Shown: positions 30,690 to 38,742 of the stretch, piece after piece
Position numbering within the stretch: position 1 is the first letter of the stretch
How the letters are laid out: each line of letters begins with the position of its first letter
From: JAGXOF01 sp046545575
GTDB lineage: Bacteria; Chloroflexota; Dehalococcoidia; SZUA-161; SpSt-899
Direction of reading: 5' to 3'
Assembly (NCBI GenBank): GCA_046545575.1
Contig: JBKGZM010000012.1
Coordinates: 1-40,336 of the forward strand
DNA length: 40,336 bases
Position numbers and translations under genes: made by a program
The notes under the pieces: model-generated
Told to the model about the DNA's origin: nothing
The model's input: only the letters and a program-made list of their open reading frames with translations
Databases searched by the model: none

Positions 30690-31133
30690 ATGGAAGCCAT
30701 TCTACAGCGGGTCTCCAGAGCCTCCGTCAGTGTCGACGGGAATGTGGTGGGCCAGATCGGGCAAGGGCTTGTTGTGCTCCTGGGAGTGGCGTCCGGCGAC
30801 ACGGACGACGATGCGAAGTTCCTGGCAGATAAAATCTCCACTCTCCGTATATTCGCGGACGAAAACGGCAAGTTCAATCTTTCTGTCCAGGACATTCAGG
30901 GCGAGGTCCTAGTGATAAGCCAGTTCACGCTCCTCGCCGATACGCGGAAAGGTCGCCGTCCCAGCTTTTTCGATGCCGCTCCACCCGAGGAAGCTGAATC
31001 ACTGATAGAACACTTCGCCAGTCTCCTTCGCTCACAGGGACTCACCGTTGAAACCGGTCAATTCCAGGCATACATGAATGTTGAAATCCACAATGACGGG
31101 CCCGTTACGATTCCACTCAGCAGTAAAAGGTAG
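30690..31133 (+). CDS. dtd: D-aminoacyl-tRNA deacylase
   Basis: 147 aa enzyme that removes D-amino acids, and glycine from tRNA(Ala), mischarged on tRNA. The family begins MEAILQRVSRASVSVDG; the catalytic SQFTLLADTRKGRRPSF is near residue 77 and the cross-subunit Gly-cisPro motif is in NDGPVTI near 137. Length is normal. ATG 30690 is at the usual N-terminus; the frame is open to 30639 through the palindrome, which is not coding. Confidence 0.95.
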   Translation: MEAILQRVSRASVSVDGNVVGQIGQGLVVLLGVASGDTDDDAKFLADKISTLRIFADENGKFNLSVQDIQGEVLVISQFTLLADTRKGRRPSFFDAAPPEEAESLIEHFASLLRSQGLTVETGQFQAYMNVEIHNDGPVTIPLSSKR

Positions 31134-31135
31134 GC

Positions 31136-31762
31136 CTAGCATCCTGCACCGGAAAACAATTTCTGAATGGAGTCCCAGCCTATCCATCCCAGATAGACGA
31201 TTATAAGAGACCTTACCAGACGTCCCGCCCAGCAATACAGAACAAACTTTCCCAGCTGAAATCTCAGTGTCCCGGCTGCTAACCCCACAAGGTCAAAAGG
31301 CAGTGGTGTGAGGGCGAAAACAAATATAGCCGGTCCGCCGAAACGCCTCATCCCGTTTTCCACCTTGCTGTAACCCTCTCTGTATTTGCCGGTTATGGCC
31401 ACCCTTCCCCACAACCCGGCGAAATATGCCGTGACCTCGCCGAATGCACCGCCAATGCTGGCTACCAGTCCCAGCCAGAATAGCTCTACACCTGCGACCC
31501 CCATAATTCCCGGGGTAGTGGCAAGGATCGCCTCAAACGGGAGTGGAAAGAGGATGGTCATGCTCCCGACAAGCATCAAGAAGAAAACACCAAAATACCC
31601 CCATTTCTCCACCTGCCCTCGCCAGTCGATGTCAAGCTGATACACCACAACCGAAGCGACTATGATGGCAAGGACCGCTACCACCATCAGGCCCTTGTTG
31701 GTGAGGACCTTGTAGAGGAATTGCTCTACAGACTCCCTGTTCACCAAATTTCTTACTTCCAT
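31136..31762 (-). CDS. VTT-domain (DedA/SNARE-associated-like) membrane protein
   Basis: 208 aa with about five membrane segments. The VTT domain reads SMTILFPLPFEAILATTPGIMGV, GAFGEVTAYFAGLWGR, and RFGGPAIFVFALTPLPFDLVGLAAGTLRF, with the typical GGxxGE-like and TPLPFD parts. Relatives include DedA lipid transporters or scramblases. It starts nine bases after the ispE stop, in the same operon. It ends tail-to-tail with dtd, two bases apart. Confidence 0.85.
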   Translation of the reverse strand: MEVRNLVNRESVEQFLYKVLTNKGLMVVAVLAIIVASVVVYQLDIDWRGQVEKWGYFGVFFLMLVGSMTILFPLPFEAILATTPGIMGVAGVELFWLGLVASIGGAFGEVTAYFAGLWGRVAITGKYREGYSKVENGMRRFGGPAIFVFALTPLPFDLVGLAAGTLRFQLGKFVLYCWAGRLVRSLIIVYLGWIGWDSIQKLFSGAGC

Positions 31763-31771
31763 ATCGGAATG

Positions 31772-32629
31772 CTACACCGTGTGAGTTAAATAAGCTTCCA
31801 GTCCCCAACCACGTAAAGACTCTACCAAAGTTTCGCCGTACTGCTTATCAGGGACGAGGCTAACGAGCGCCGGGCCAGCACCGGCAAGATGGACCTCACC
31901 AGCGCCAGCATCGAGAAACATTCGACGGTATTCTTCTAGCTGCGGGAAAACGTCAAACGCCACATTCTCAAATGTATTATAAAGCATGGAGGGTTGCAAG
32001 CGATTTCCTTGTCGGAGGGTATTCACCAGTTCCTGTGTCAGGGCACCGGATGTAAAGTGGGAAGGGTTCAGTGCGCGGTAGAGGGTGGCGGTCTTGGAGG
32101 GGCCAATGTCTAAACGCGGGTTGAGGAGCACGAGCCAGGTGGGGGGTGGGGAGGGGAGGGGGGTTACCTTCTCACCACGCCCTTCTGCCAGAGCCGTCCC
32201 GCCATACAGGAAGAACGGAGTGTCGGAGCCAATTTCCGACGCTAACCTGGTCAATTCCTCAAAAGACAGTTTAAGCGACCACACCTCGTTAAGTCCCTTT
32301 AGCACAGCGGCAGGAAGGCTGGAACTCGCCCCGAGACCAGTTGCACGCGGGACGTTAATTTCCCCCAGTCTGATGAGTGCTCCGCCTGTGTAGCCTGTTT
32401 GGTCCCTGACGATATTTGCCGCTTCCATTACAGCTTCTTCCAGCAAATCAGACCTGACCCTGCTAACCTCAGGGCACATGAATCCCAAATCGGATGCCGG
32501 CTCAACAGTCAGGACATCCGCGAGGTCTAAATTTTGAAGGACACTGACGATCTCGTGATAACCATCATCACGCCTCCCCAAAACCTCAAGACTCAGATTT
32601 ACCTTGGCGTGAGCAAAGATAGTAACCAT
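31772..32629 (-). CDS. ispE: 4-diphosphocytidyl-2-C-methyl-D-erythritol kinase
   Basis: 285 aa GHMP kinase of the non-mevalonate isoprenoid route. Family motifs are FAHAKVNLSLEVLGRRDDGYHEI at the N-terminus, the ATP-binding VPRATGLGASSSLPAAVLKGLN near residue 95, GSDTPFFLYGGTALAEGRGE near 130, and the C-terminal LAGAGPALVSLV near 253. The start is ATG 32629; longer in-frame starts at 32650 and 32689 run into the palindromic repeat upstream. It lies between rsmA and the VTT protein gene. Confidence 0.93.
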   Translation of the reverse strand: MVTIFAHAKVNLSLEVLGRRDDGYHEIVSVLQNLDLADVLTVEPASDLGFMCPEVSRVRSDLLEEAVMEAANIVRDQTGYTGGALIRLGEINVPRATGLGASSSLPAAVLKGLNEVWSLKLSFEELTRLASEIGSDTPFFLYGGTALAEGRGEKVTPLPSPPPTWLVLLNPRLDIGPSKTATLYRALNPSHFTSGALTQELVNTLRQGNRLQPSMLYNTFENVAFDVFPQLEEYRRMFLDAGAGEVHLAGAGPALVSLVPDKQYGETLVESLRGWGLEAYLTHTV

Positions 32630-32642
32630 TCCATCCCTGTAC

Positions 32643-32777
32643 TTCGTCATTCCGGCACGCCAAATGTAGGGCGGCATTTCATATGCCACCGATTATGGCG
32701 GGGTATAAAATCCCGCCCTACGCCTGGATTCCGTGTCAAGTTTATCCCGTACTCGATACGGGGCACGGAATGACGAA
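32643..32777. repeat. Nested inverted-repeat element (MITE-like), ispE-rsmA spacer
   Basis: A 135-bp stretch is bounded by a perfect 12-bp inverted repeat, TTCGTCATTCCG (32643-32654) and CGGAATGACGAA (32766-32777). Inside lies a second pair, GTAGGGCGG (32666-32674) and CCGCCCTAC (32713-32721), and a hairpin TTCCGTG/CACGGAA around CCCGTA/TACGGG (about 32729-32771). It encodes nothing. It looks like a small non-autonomous element or a REP-like palindrome cluster placed just before ispE. Confidence 0.65.
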
Positions 32778-32803
32778 TATACCCCAGTAACTAAAGATAC
32801 TAG

Positions 32804-32861
32804 GGGTAGGGGAGGCTTTAGCCTCCCTGAGTATTTAGGGCGAATAAATTCGCCCCTACCC
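32804..32861. repeat. Multi-hairpin palindromic repeat
   Basis: Outer arms GGGTAGGGG (32804-32812) and CCCCTACCC (32853-32861) enclose two further perfect hairpins (GAGGCT/AGCCTC and GGGCGAAT/ATTCGCCC). The element lies 31 bases after the rsmA stop on the minus strand and probably acts as a terminator or an mRNA-end structure. Confidence 0.6.
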
Positions 32862-32892
32862 AAAACACTAGAAACTTCCAGCTTTTAAATTT

Positions 32893-33816
32893 TCAATTTT
32901 TATCTTTTAATTTTCCCAAAACAGCCTCATACACCTTCCCCCACTCCTCAAGGCTCAGGGTCTCAGCCCTTCTCTGCAGTGATATGCCTGCCTCATTCAA
33001 CAATACAGCAGCCGTGGATGGCGGAATCGAGAGTCCGTGCGCAAGGGAGTTTCGCAATTGTTTCCTGGGGCTGCTGAAACCGGCCTTGACCACACGGAAG
33101 AAGTCCTCCGTATCGACATCCAGAGCGGGGCGCTCATACACATCAATCCTTACTATGGCTGAGTCGACCTCAGGTGGAGGATAGAAGCTCCGTGGCCTTA
33201 CATAGGAAACCAAAGACGGTTTGCCATAGAGAGCCACGCTTATGCTCAGGATCCCGTTCTTGCCGCTAGCCGCCACGATGTTTTGAGCTATCTCCTTTTG
33301 TACCATTACCACCATACGCTCTGGCTTCACTTCGGCCTCCAGGAAACCCCGGATTGCCGCTGTGGCTATGAAATATGGCAGATTGGCCACTACCTTGTAT
33401 CCAGGTTTACCGTGGCCGGCTGCGGAGCCTACCACCTCATTTATGTCAACCTGCAAAACATCAGCCTCCACGATAGTTACATTTGAGAGATGTCCGAGCC
33501 TCTGAGAGAGTATGGCGGACATTTGAGGATCGACTTCTATGGCGATGACCTTCTTTGCTGTTTTGGCCAGTTCCTCGGTCAGTATCCCCAGCCCCGGCCC
33601 CACCTCCACCACCACATCGTCGGGTCCCAAATCCGCCGCTGAGATCGATTTACCAAGGACATTCCTGTCGGTGAGGAAATGCTGTCCCAGACCCTTTCTG
33701 GCATGAAGTCCGAATTGTCTCAACAAACTCTTGGACTGACCAACCAGGGTTTGAGATTCCCCTGGCGAGGAGGCGTCTCTACTTCGGGGCGACTTCGGAT
33801 TACCACTTCTGGTCAT
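32893..33816 (-). CDS. rsmA: 16S rRNA dimethyladenosine transferase RsmA (KsgA)
   Basis: 307 aa SAM-dependent methyltransferase that dimethylates A1518 and A1519 of 16S rRNA. RKGLGQHFLTDRNVL near residue 40 and VVEVGPGLGILTEEL near 70 give the SAM-binding region; IAIEVDPQMSAIL follows, and NLPYFIATAAI (the NLPY catalytic motif) is near 146. The RSFYPPPEVDSAIVRI segment and the C-terminal helical domain are present. A 35-residue Ser/Arg-rich N-terminal extension precedes the family's usual start. It lies between SRP RNA and ispE. Confidence 0.95.
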   Translation of the reverse strand: MTRSGNPKSPRSRDASSPGESQTLVGQSKSLLRQFGLHARKGLGQHFLTDRNVLGKSISAADLGPDDVVVEVGPGLGILTEELAKTAKKVIAIEVDPQMSAILSQRLGHLSNVTIVEADVLQVDINEVVGSAAGHGKPGYKVVANLPYFIATAAIRGFLEAEVKPERMVVMVQKEIAQNIVAASGKNGILSISVALYGKPSLVSYVRPRSFYPPPEVDSAIVRIDVYERPALDVDTEDFFRVVKAGFSSPRKQLRNSLAHGLSIPPSTAAVLLNEAGISLQRRAETLSLEEWGKVYEAVLGKLKDKN

Positions 33817-33877
33817 GAAAGATCTTCATAAACAAGGTTTAAGCGGGGCGAAGAGGAATTACTGGCCAAAAATAAAA

Positions 33878-34146
33878 GGGCCGTGCACCCACCATTGCTC
33901 CTCTCCCCTGGCTTGCCCCTGTCAGCCAGCTCAGACCAGGCAACCCTGCGGCACCCAGAGTTCACTACTTACCGCTGCTTCCTCCCGGACCTGACGGGGT
34001 TCATAGCTCTCTGCCGCGCAGGACCCAATCTTCAACGCCGCTTAACAGAGGCAGTCCCAAAAGAGAAGGATCTCAGGTGGGAATTCAGCCCCGCTGTAGC
34101 GGGTTGCGGGTACAGGGCACCGCTAGCTCCCCACCTAGCACGACCC
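33878..34146 (-). ncRNA. ffs: Signal recognition particle RNA, large bacterial type with Alu domain
   Basis: About 269 nt. The SRP54-binding helix 8 is clear on the minus strand: ACCCCGTCAGGTCCGGGAGG then AAGCAGC. The flanking helix pairs CCTGCGCGGCA (near 34012-34022) with TGCCGCAGG (near 33945-33953). The 5' part reads GTGCTAGGTGGGGAGCTAGC then GGTGCCCTGTACCCGCAACC, very like the Alu-domain 5' end of Bacillus scRNA. The ends pair perfectly, GGGTCGTGC (34138-34146) with GCACGGCCC (33878-33886). Ffh is its partner in membrane protein targeting. A T-rich tract follows the 3' end. The open frame on the plus strand at 33883-34221 is therefore not a gene. Confidence 0.95.
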
Positions 34147-34153
34147 AATTACA

Positions 34154-34182
34154 ATGCTACGTGGGGACGTGATATATGTCAA
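34154..34182 (-). promoter_or_regulatory. SRP RNA promoter
   Basis: On the minus strand, TTGACA (34177-34182), a 17-base spacer and TAGCAT (34154-34159); transcription would start at or within a few bases of 34146. Confidence 0.85.
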
Positions 34183-34214
34183 GAGAAGCTTCGGCAGAGG
34201 AGTTTTAGGCCAAA

Positions 34215-34248
34215 GGGGTAGGCTGGCTGACGTCAGCCAGCCTACCCC
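34215..34248 (-). terminator. 34-bp perfect palindrome after sucD
   Basis: A perfect 17-bp inverted repeat 12 bases after the sucD stop, followed on the minus strand by TTTGG. It probably ends the long minus-strand operon before the SRP RNA promoter. Confidence 0.7.
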
Positions 34249-34260
34249 AGTAATCATGCC

Positions 34261-35130
34261 TTATAAAATCTCTCTTAACTTAGCCGGAATATCCGGCGGG
34301 CTTTCAGCAATACGAACACCCGCGTTTGCGAGCGCTTTCTTCTTCTCGTCAGCTTGCCCGGCACTTCCGGTAATTATAGCGCCTGCATGGCCCATGCGCC
34401 GGCCCGGCGGCGCTGTGCTCCCCGCCACAAAGGCGACCACGGGCTTGGGCATCTTTCCTTTTATGAAAGCAGCAGCGTCCTGCTCGGCAGTGCCCCCTAT
34501 CTCCCCAATGATTACCACGGCATCCGTTTGAGGGTCCTGCTGAAAGAGTTCAAGGATATCTACAAAGGTGCTTCCTACAATCGGGTCGCCGCCGATTCCC
34601 ACACAGGTCGACTGGCCAATGCCTTCCTCAGTGAGCATGGCAGCTACTTCATAGGTCAACGTCCCGCTCCGCGAGCAGATTCCCACTTTGCCCTGTGTGA
34701 AGGCCTCCCCCACCATGATCCCCGCCTTGCACTTGCCTGGGGAAATAACTCCGGGACAATTCGGGCCAATGAGTCGAATATCCTTGCCTTTGAGGTAATG
34801 CTGGACAGCCAGCATGTCCAGCGTAGGGATGAATTCGGTAATGCACACAATTGGAGAAAGGTTGGCATCGGCAGCCTCGAAGATGGAATCGGCAGCAGCA
34901 GGTGCAGGAACAAATATTATACTTGCATTGGCCTCGGTCTCTCTGACAGCTTCCTGAACGGTGTTGAACACCGGAACCCTGTCCTGCCACAGCATACCTC
35001 CCCGGCCGGGAGTTACACCCGCCACCACCTTTGTGCCATAGTCCAGGCATCCCTGGGTATGGAAGGTGCCCTCACCTCCTGTGATGCCCTGGACCAGCAG
35101 CCTGGTGTTCTCATCGATTAGTATGGTGAT
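34261..35130 (-). CDS. sucD: Succinyl-CoA ligase alpha subunit, apparent ATC start
   Basis: 289 aa if started at ATC 35130, the usual length of SucD; the first standard start (GTG 35028) would give 255 aa and remove the CoA-binding N-terminus. Codons upstream of 35028 read ITILIDENTRLLVQGITGGE then GTFHTQGCLDYGTKVVAGVT, clearly SucD. AGGAGG (35136-35141) is five bases before ATC 35130. Further motifs are IGPNCPGVISPGKCK near 123, GICSRSGTLTYE near 150, GGDPIVG near 174, and AFVAGSTAPPGRRMGHAGAII near 230 with the phospho-His. With SucC it makes succinate and ATP/GTP from succinyl-CoA. Confidence 0.9.
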   Translation of the reverse strand: MTILIDENTRLLVQGITGGEGTFHTQGCLDYGTKVVAGVTPGRGGMLWQDRVPVFNTVQEAVRETEANASIIFVPAPAAADSIFEAADANLSPIVCITEFIPTLDMLAVQHYLKGKDIRLIGPNCPGVISPGKCKAGIMVGEAFTQGKVGICSRSGTLTYEVAAMLTEEGIGQSTCVGIGGDPIVGSTFVDILELFQQDPQTDAVVIIGEIGGTAEQDAAAFIKGKMPKPVVAFVAGSTAPPGRRMGHAGAIITGSAGQADEKKKALANAGVRIAESPPDIPAKLREIL

Positions 35131-35139
35131 GGATTCCTC

Positions 35140-36306
35140 CTACTCACCCCGTGCAGCGGCTACGGCTTTGTCGGCCGCCTCACGGAATGTCTTCGCCCTG
35201 ATTACGCTGACCTCCGACTCACGCAGTATGCGCTCGCCTTCGGCGATGTTGGTGCCGGCCAGTCTCACAACCACAGGCACCCTGATATCCATCGATTCAT
35301 AGGCATTGACCAGTCCTGTGGCTATCGTATCAACGCGGGCCATGCCACCGAATATGTTTACAAGCACTGCCCTGACATTGGGGTCCTCCGTAAGAATCCT
35401 GAAGGCATTGACCACGCGCTCCGGGTCATTGGTGGTGCCGATATCCAGGAAGTTGGCCAGATTCCCACCGGCCAGTTTGATCGTGTCCATGACCGCCATT
35501 GCCAGCCCAGCGCCGTTTACTACAATCCCTATATCGCCGTCTAGTTTGACGTAGTTATCAATGCCCTTGCTCTTGGCCTCGACCTCCAACGGGTTTTCCT
35601 GAGAACTGTCGCGCATTTCGGCAAGGTCTTTGTGGCGGTAAAGGGCATTATCATCAAAATTGACCTTGGCATCCAGCGCTAGCAATCGGCCATCTTTGGC
35701 TACAACCAGGGGATTTATCTCAGCAAGTGAGCAGTCCTTCTCCCAGAACAAGCGGTAGAGGGAAGCAATTAATTCAGTCGCGGGCGTGATCTGCTCAGGG
35801 GCCAGATTCAACGAGAAGGCGATCTTGCGTGCCAGAAAGGGCCTGAATCCCATGGTGCCCGGGTCAGTATAAACCCTGATGATCTTCTCAGGTTCGCTGC
35901 CAGCGAGCTCCTCGATGTCCATGCCGCCTTCTTCGCTAGCGATAATGACTGGCATAGCAGCAGAGGAGTCCACAGCCACACTGAGGTAGAGTTCACGTTC
36001 AACCTCGACTGCTTCCTCGACGAGGACTGAATTAACCGGCGTCCCTTCAGGGCCAGTCTGAGGTGTTACAAAACGCGTCCCCAGCAGTTCCGCAGCGGTT
36101 TCTGAGGCCTTTTCAGAGGAGACAGATTTGATGCCACCGGCTTTTCCTCGCCCGCCAGCATGTACCTGAGCCTTAATTGCGACTTGCCTGCCAATCCTGC
36201 TGGCAATCTCACTAGCCTCCTCTGCCTTTCTGGCAATCCCTCCTTTGGGAATAGGAATGCCATACTCAGAGAAAATGGCTTTGGCCTGATACTCGTGAAT
36301 CCTCAC
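35140..36306 (-). CDS. sucC: Succinyl-CoA ligase beta subunit
   Basis: 388 aa ATP-grasp subunit. MRIHEYQAKAIFSEYGIPIP begins the grasp domain, with IKAQVHAGGRGKAGG near 45, LAEINPLVV near 193 (metal-binding Glu/Asn), and the C-terminal CoA-ligase fold with VNGAGLAMAVMDTIKLAGGNLANFLDIG near 262 and VNIFGGMARVDTIA near 315. Length is the family norm. The stop is nine bases before the sucD start, and the gene starts eight bases after the acyl-CoA dehydrogenase stop, so all belong to one operon. Confidence 0.95.
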   Translation of the reverse strand: MRIHEYQAKAIFSEYGIPIPKGGIARKAEEASEIASRIGRQVAIKAQVHAGGRGKAGGIKSVSSEKASETAAELLGTRFVTPQTGPEGTPVNSVLVEEAVEVERELYLSVAVDSSAAMPVIIASEEGGMDIEELAGSEPEKIIRVYTDPGTMGFRPFLARKIAFSLNLAPEQITPATELIASLYRLFWEKDCSLAEINPLVVAKDGRLLALDAKVNFDDNALYRHKDLAEMRDSSQENPLEVEAKSKGIDNYVKLDGDIGIVVNGAGLAMAVMDTIKLAGGNLANFLDIGTTNDPERVVNAFRILTEDPNVRAVLVNIFGGMARVDTIATGLVNAYESMDIRVPVVVRLAGTNIAEGERILRESEVSVIRAKTFREAADKAVAAARGE

Positions 36307-36314
36307 AGCTATCT

Positions 36315-37442
36315 CTACTTGAGGCCCATCTCATTGGCAACCACCTCTCGATAGCAGTCGCCAGCATCATAGGTAAGATCGACAGGCTTGGAACGCCTGG
36401 TATAGAAATGGAGATCGTGGTCCAGCGTTACTCCCATAGCACCGTGAACCTGATGTGCAATGTCAAATATGGATGGAGAAGCCTTGCTCGTCCATGCCTT
36501 TGCCACAGCAACTTCCTTGGTACAGGGTATATCTTCATTTATCCGCCATGCCGCCTGATAAGCACTGAGTCTCGTTCCCTCCACGTATGTGGCCAGGTCA
36601 GCACAGTAGTGCTGGATTACCTGGAAACTGCCGATCGGGCGACCAAACTGTTTTCTATCATTGGCATAGGCAATGGTATCTTCCAGAACCCATTGGAAAT
36701 TACCTACTAGCTCACAGCACTTGGCCGTATCATTCCTCTCCATTATCTTCTGAACCTGGGGCCAGCCCTGGTCCACACTTCCCAGTACATTCTCCTTGGG
36801 GACCTGCACATTATCCAGAACCACTTCACACAGTTTATCGTTCGCCATGGTCTGGAGAACCGTGGTTTTTACTCCCGAGCTATTGGCATCGACGATGAAA
36901 ATGCTAATCCCCTCCTCTTTTCCGCTCGTTCTGGCCACGCAGAGGAAGTAATCAGCAACATGAGCATAAGGCACAAACAGCTTGGTTCCGTTGAGGGTGT
37001 ATCCATCCCCGGACTGTTTGGCCTCTGTTTTGACAGCGTGAGGGCCATTCCCAAGTTGGGGCTCAATGAGAGCCATAGTGAAGATAGAGTTTCCCTCAGC
37101 TATATCGGGGAGATACTTGTCCTTCTGCTCTTCACTCCCTGCCTCAAGGATGGGCATCGCTCCATATATAACGGTAGGGAAAAGCGGACTCGGCAAGCAT
37201 GCTCTCCCGATCTCCTCAAACAGAACACAAAGATCGAGGAACGTCATCTCAGTGCCACCATATTTCTCCGGCAACACCATACCTTGCCAGCCCAGTCCAG
37301 CCATTTCTTGCCACAGATCCGGCGAGTATCCTTTCTCATCAAGTTCTATCTCCCTGACTGTGGTCTTTGGGCACTTATCCTCGAGGAAGTCCCGTGCTAC
37401 CTTTCTTAACATTTCCTGGTCTTCAGAGAATTCTAAATCCAT
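36315..37442 (-). CDS. Acyl-CoA dehydrogenase, FadE-like subunit with atypical C-terminus
   Basis: 375 aa flavoprotein of the acyl-CoA dehydrogenase superfamily: LEFSEDQEMLRKVARDFLE at the start, the middle beta domain (TMALIEPQLGNGP near 118, where the usual ALTEPxAGSD is degenerate), and the C-terminal helical domain with ANDRKQFGRPIGSFQVIQHYCADL near 255 and HQVHGAMGVTLDHDLHFYTRRSK near 325. The usual C-terminal GxTxEI region is not recognisable. It resembles the smaller partner of heteromeric FadE pairs, so it may form a complex with the gene upstream. The substrate is unknown. Confidence 0.85.
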   Translation of the reverse strand: MDLEFSEDQEMLRKVARDFLEDKCPKTTVREIELDEKGYSPDLWQEMAGLGWQGMVLPEKYGGTEMTFLDLCVLFEEIGRACLPSPLFPTVIYGAMPILEAGSEEQKDKYLPDIAEGNSIFTMALIEPQLGNGPHAVKTEAKQSGDGYTLNGTKLFVPYAHVADYFLCVARTSGKEEGISIFIVDANSSGVKTTVLQTMANDKLCEVVLDNVQVPKENVLGSVDQGWPQVQKIMERNDTAKCCELVGNFQWVLEDTIAYANDRKQFGRPIGSFQVIQHYCADLATYVEGTRLSAYQAAWRINEDIPCTKEVAVAKAWTSKASPSIFDIAHQVHGAMGVTLDHDLHFYTRRSKPVDLTYDAGDCYREVVANEMGLK

Positions 37443-37481
37443 CGTATTCCTCCCATTACATTAAGAGTGTTTTGCCCATCT

Positions 37482-38654
37482 TCAGCTGCTTGCAAGTCCC
37501 AGCCCTCGACCAGCTATGATTCCCTTCAATACCTCAGTACTGCCAGCCTGAAGGCTATAGCCTTTGGAGCCGAGATAGGAATGGGTTGCGAGACCTCTCA
37601 AAGGAACGTACTTGGAATCAGCCCACAACAAGCCATAGGGCCCCAGGATCTCAACGGCTGTATTAGCCAGCCTCTGCTCAAAGGATGTGCCGTAGGCCTT
37701 GGACATAGCCGCTTCCACCGTTGGGGCTCCGCCCTTATCCATAACCATAGCGACTTTATACATGAACAGCCTTCCAACCTCGAACTCTGACTGAAGCTGC
37801 GCCACCTTACTACGAATTATCGGATCCTGGGAGAGAGGTTTTCCGTTGTATTCCGTCTCATTCACAAATTTGATGAGCTCGCTAAACAGAGGATAGTTCC
37901 CCATCAACCTCTCCATACCACCCCTCTCAAAGGCGAGCTGCTCCATCACCTGGTAGAACCCCTTATTCTGCGTCCCAATCAACCATTTTTTGGGAACACG
38001 AACATCATCGAAGAAGACATCGTTCCAGGCCTCTTTACCGGTAACCTCGATCAAGGGGCTCCGGGAGATTCCCGGAAGATCAAGTGGGAGAACAAATTCG
38101 CTTATTCCCCTGTGCTTGGGGGCCTCCTGGTCCGTCCTGGCCAGAAGGTAAATATAGTTAATAACCGAACCTCCGCTGGTCCAGGTCTTTTGTCCGTTGA
38201 CGATGAAATCATCTCCGTCCTCAACAGCTTTCGTTTGGATGGACGCCAGGTCTGAGCCGGTTTCCGGCTCACTCATTCCCAGCCCCACATACATTTCACC
38301 GCTAAGAATCTGGGGGAGGATTTCCTTCTTCTGTTCCTCAGTGCCATATTTCAACACTGAGCCACCTATCTGACGGTCAGCGAACCAGTGGCAGCCTGCC
38401 GGCGCTCCATATCGGAGCATTTCCTCAGTAACAATAAGGCGGTCAACGTGACTACGTCCCTGTCCACCATACTCCTTGGGCCAGGTAAGACCCAGCCATC
38501 CCTGCTGCGCTACCCTCTTGGTGAATTCCGGGTTATAGTCCTCTATCCAGGCATCACACCTCGGTTCCCAAAGCCCTTGCTTTATTTCCCCTTCCAGAAA
38601 ATCCCGGGCTTCCTGTCTGAGTTTTTCCTGGTCCTCAGTGAAAGTGAAATCCAT
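37482..38654 (-). CDS. Acyl-CoA dehydrogenase, catalytic FadE-like subunit
   Basis: 390 aa. MDFTFTEDQEKLRQEARDFLE at the start, GLGMSEPETGSDLASIQTKAVEDGDDFIVNGQKTWTSGG near 130-168 (FAD and substrate contact), and the C-terminal SYLGSKGYSLQAGSTEVLKGIIAGRGLGL with the TE motif that usually holds the catalytic Glu. It introduces a trans-2 double bond into an acyl-CoA and passes electrons to ETF. It lies 39 bases upstream of the second dehydrogenase; two adjacent, unequal FadE proteins suggest an alpha2beta2 enzyme, as in steroid-type FadE pairs. Confidence 0.88.
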   Translation of the reverse strand: MDFTFTEDQEKLRQEARDFLEGEIKQGLWEPRCDAWIEDYNPEFTKRVAQQGWLGLTWPKEYGGQGRSHVDRLIVTEEMLRYGAPAGCHWFADRQIGGSVLKYGTEEQKKEILPQILSGEMYVGLGMSEPETGSDLASIQTKAVEDGDDFIVNGQKTWTSGGSVINYIYLLARTDQEAPKHRGISEFVLPLDLPGISRSPLIEVTGKEAWNDVFFDDVRVPKKWLIGTQNKGFYQVMEQLAFERGGMERLMGNYPLFSELIKFVNETEYNGKPLSQDPIIRSKVAQLQSEFEVGRLFMYKVAMVMDKGGAPTVEAAMSKAYGTSFEQRLANTAVEILGPYGLLWADSKYVPLRGLATHSYLGSKGYSLQAGSTEVLKGIIAGRGLGLASS

Positions 38655-38742
38655 GCCTCCTCCTTTTTAGATGTCATTCCTCACCTCGGGCATAATTACA
38701 TCACTCGATATCCTGCTTTAAATGCCCCTCTGCAGCAAGCGT

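Noticed and set aside
33883..34221. 112-aa plus-strand reading frame
   Set aside because: It lies over the SRP RNA on the other strand and has no protein-like sequence or ribosome binding site.
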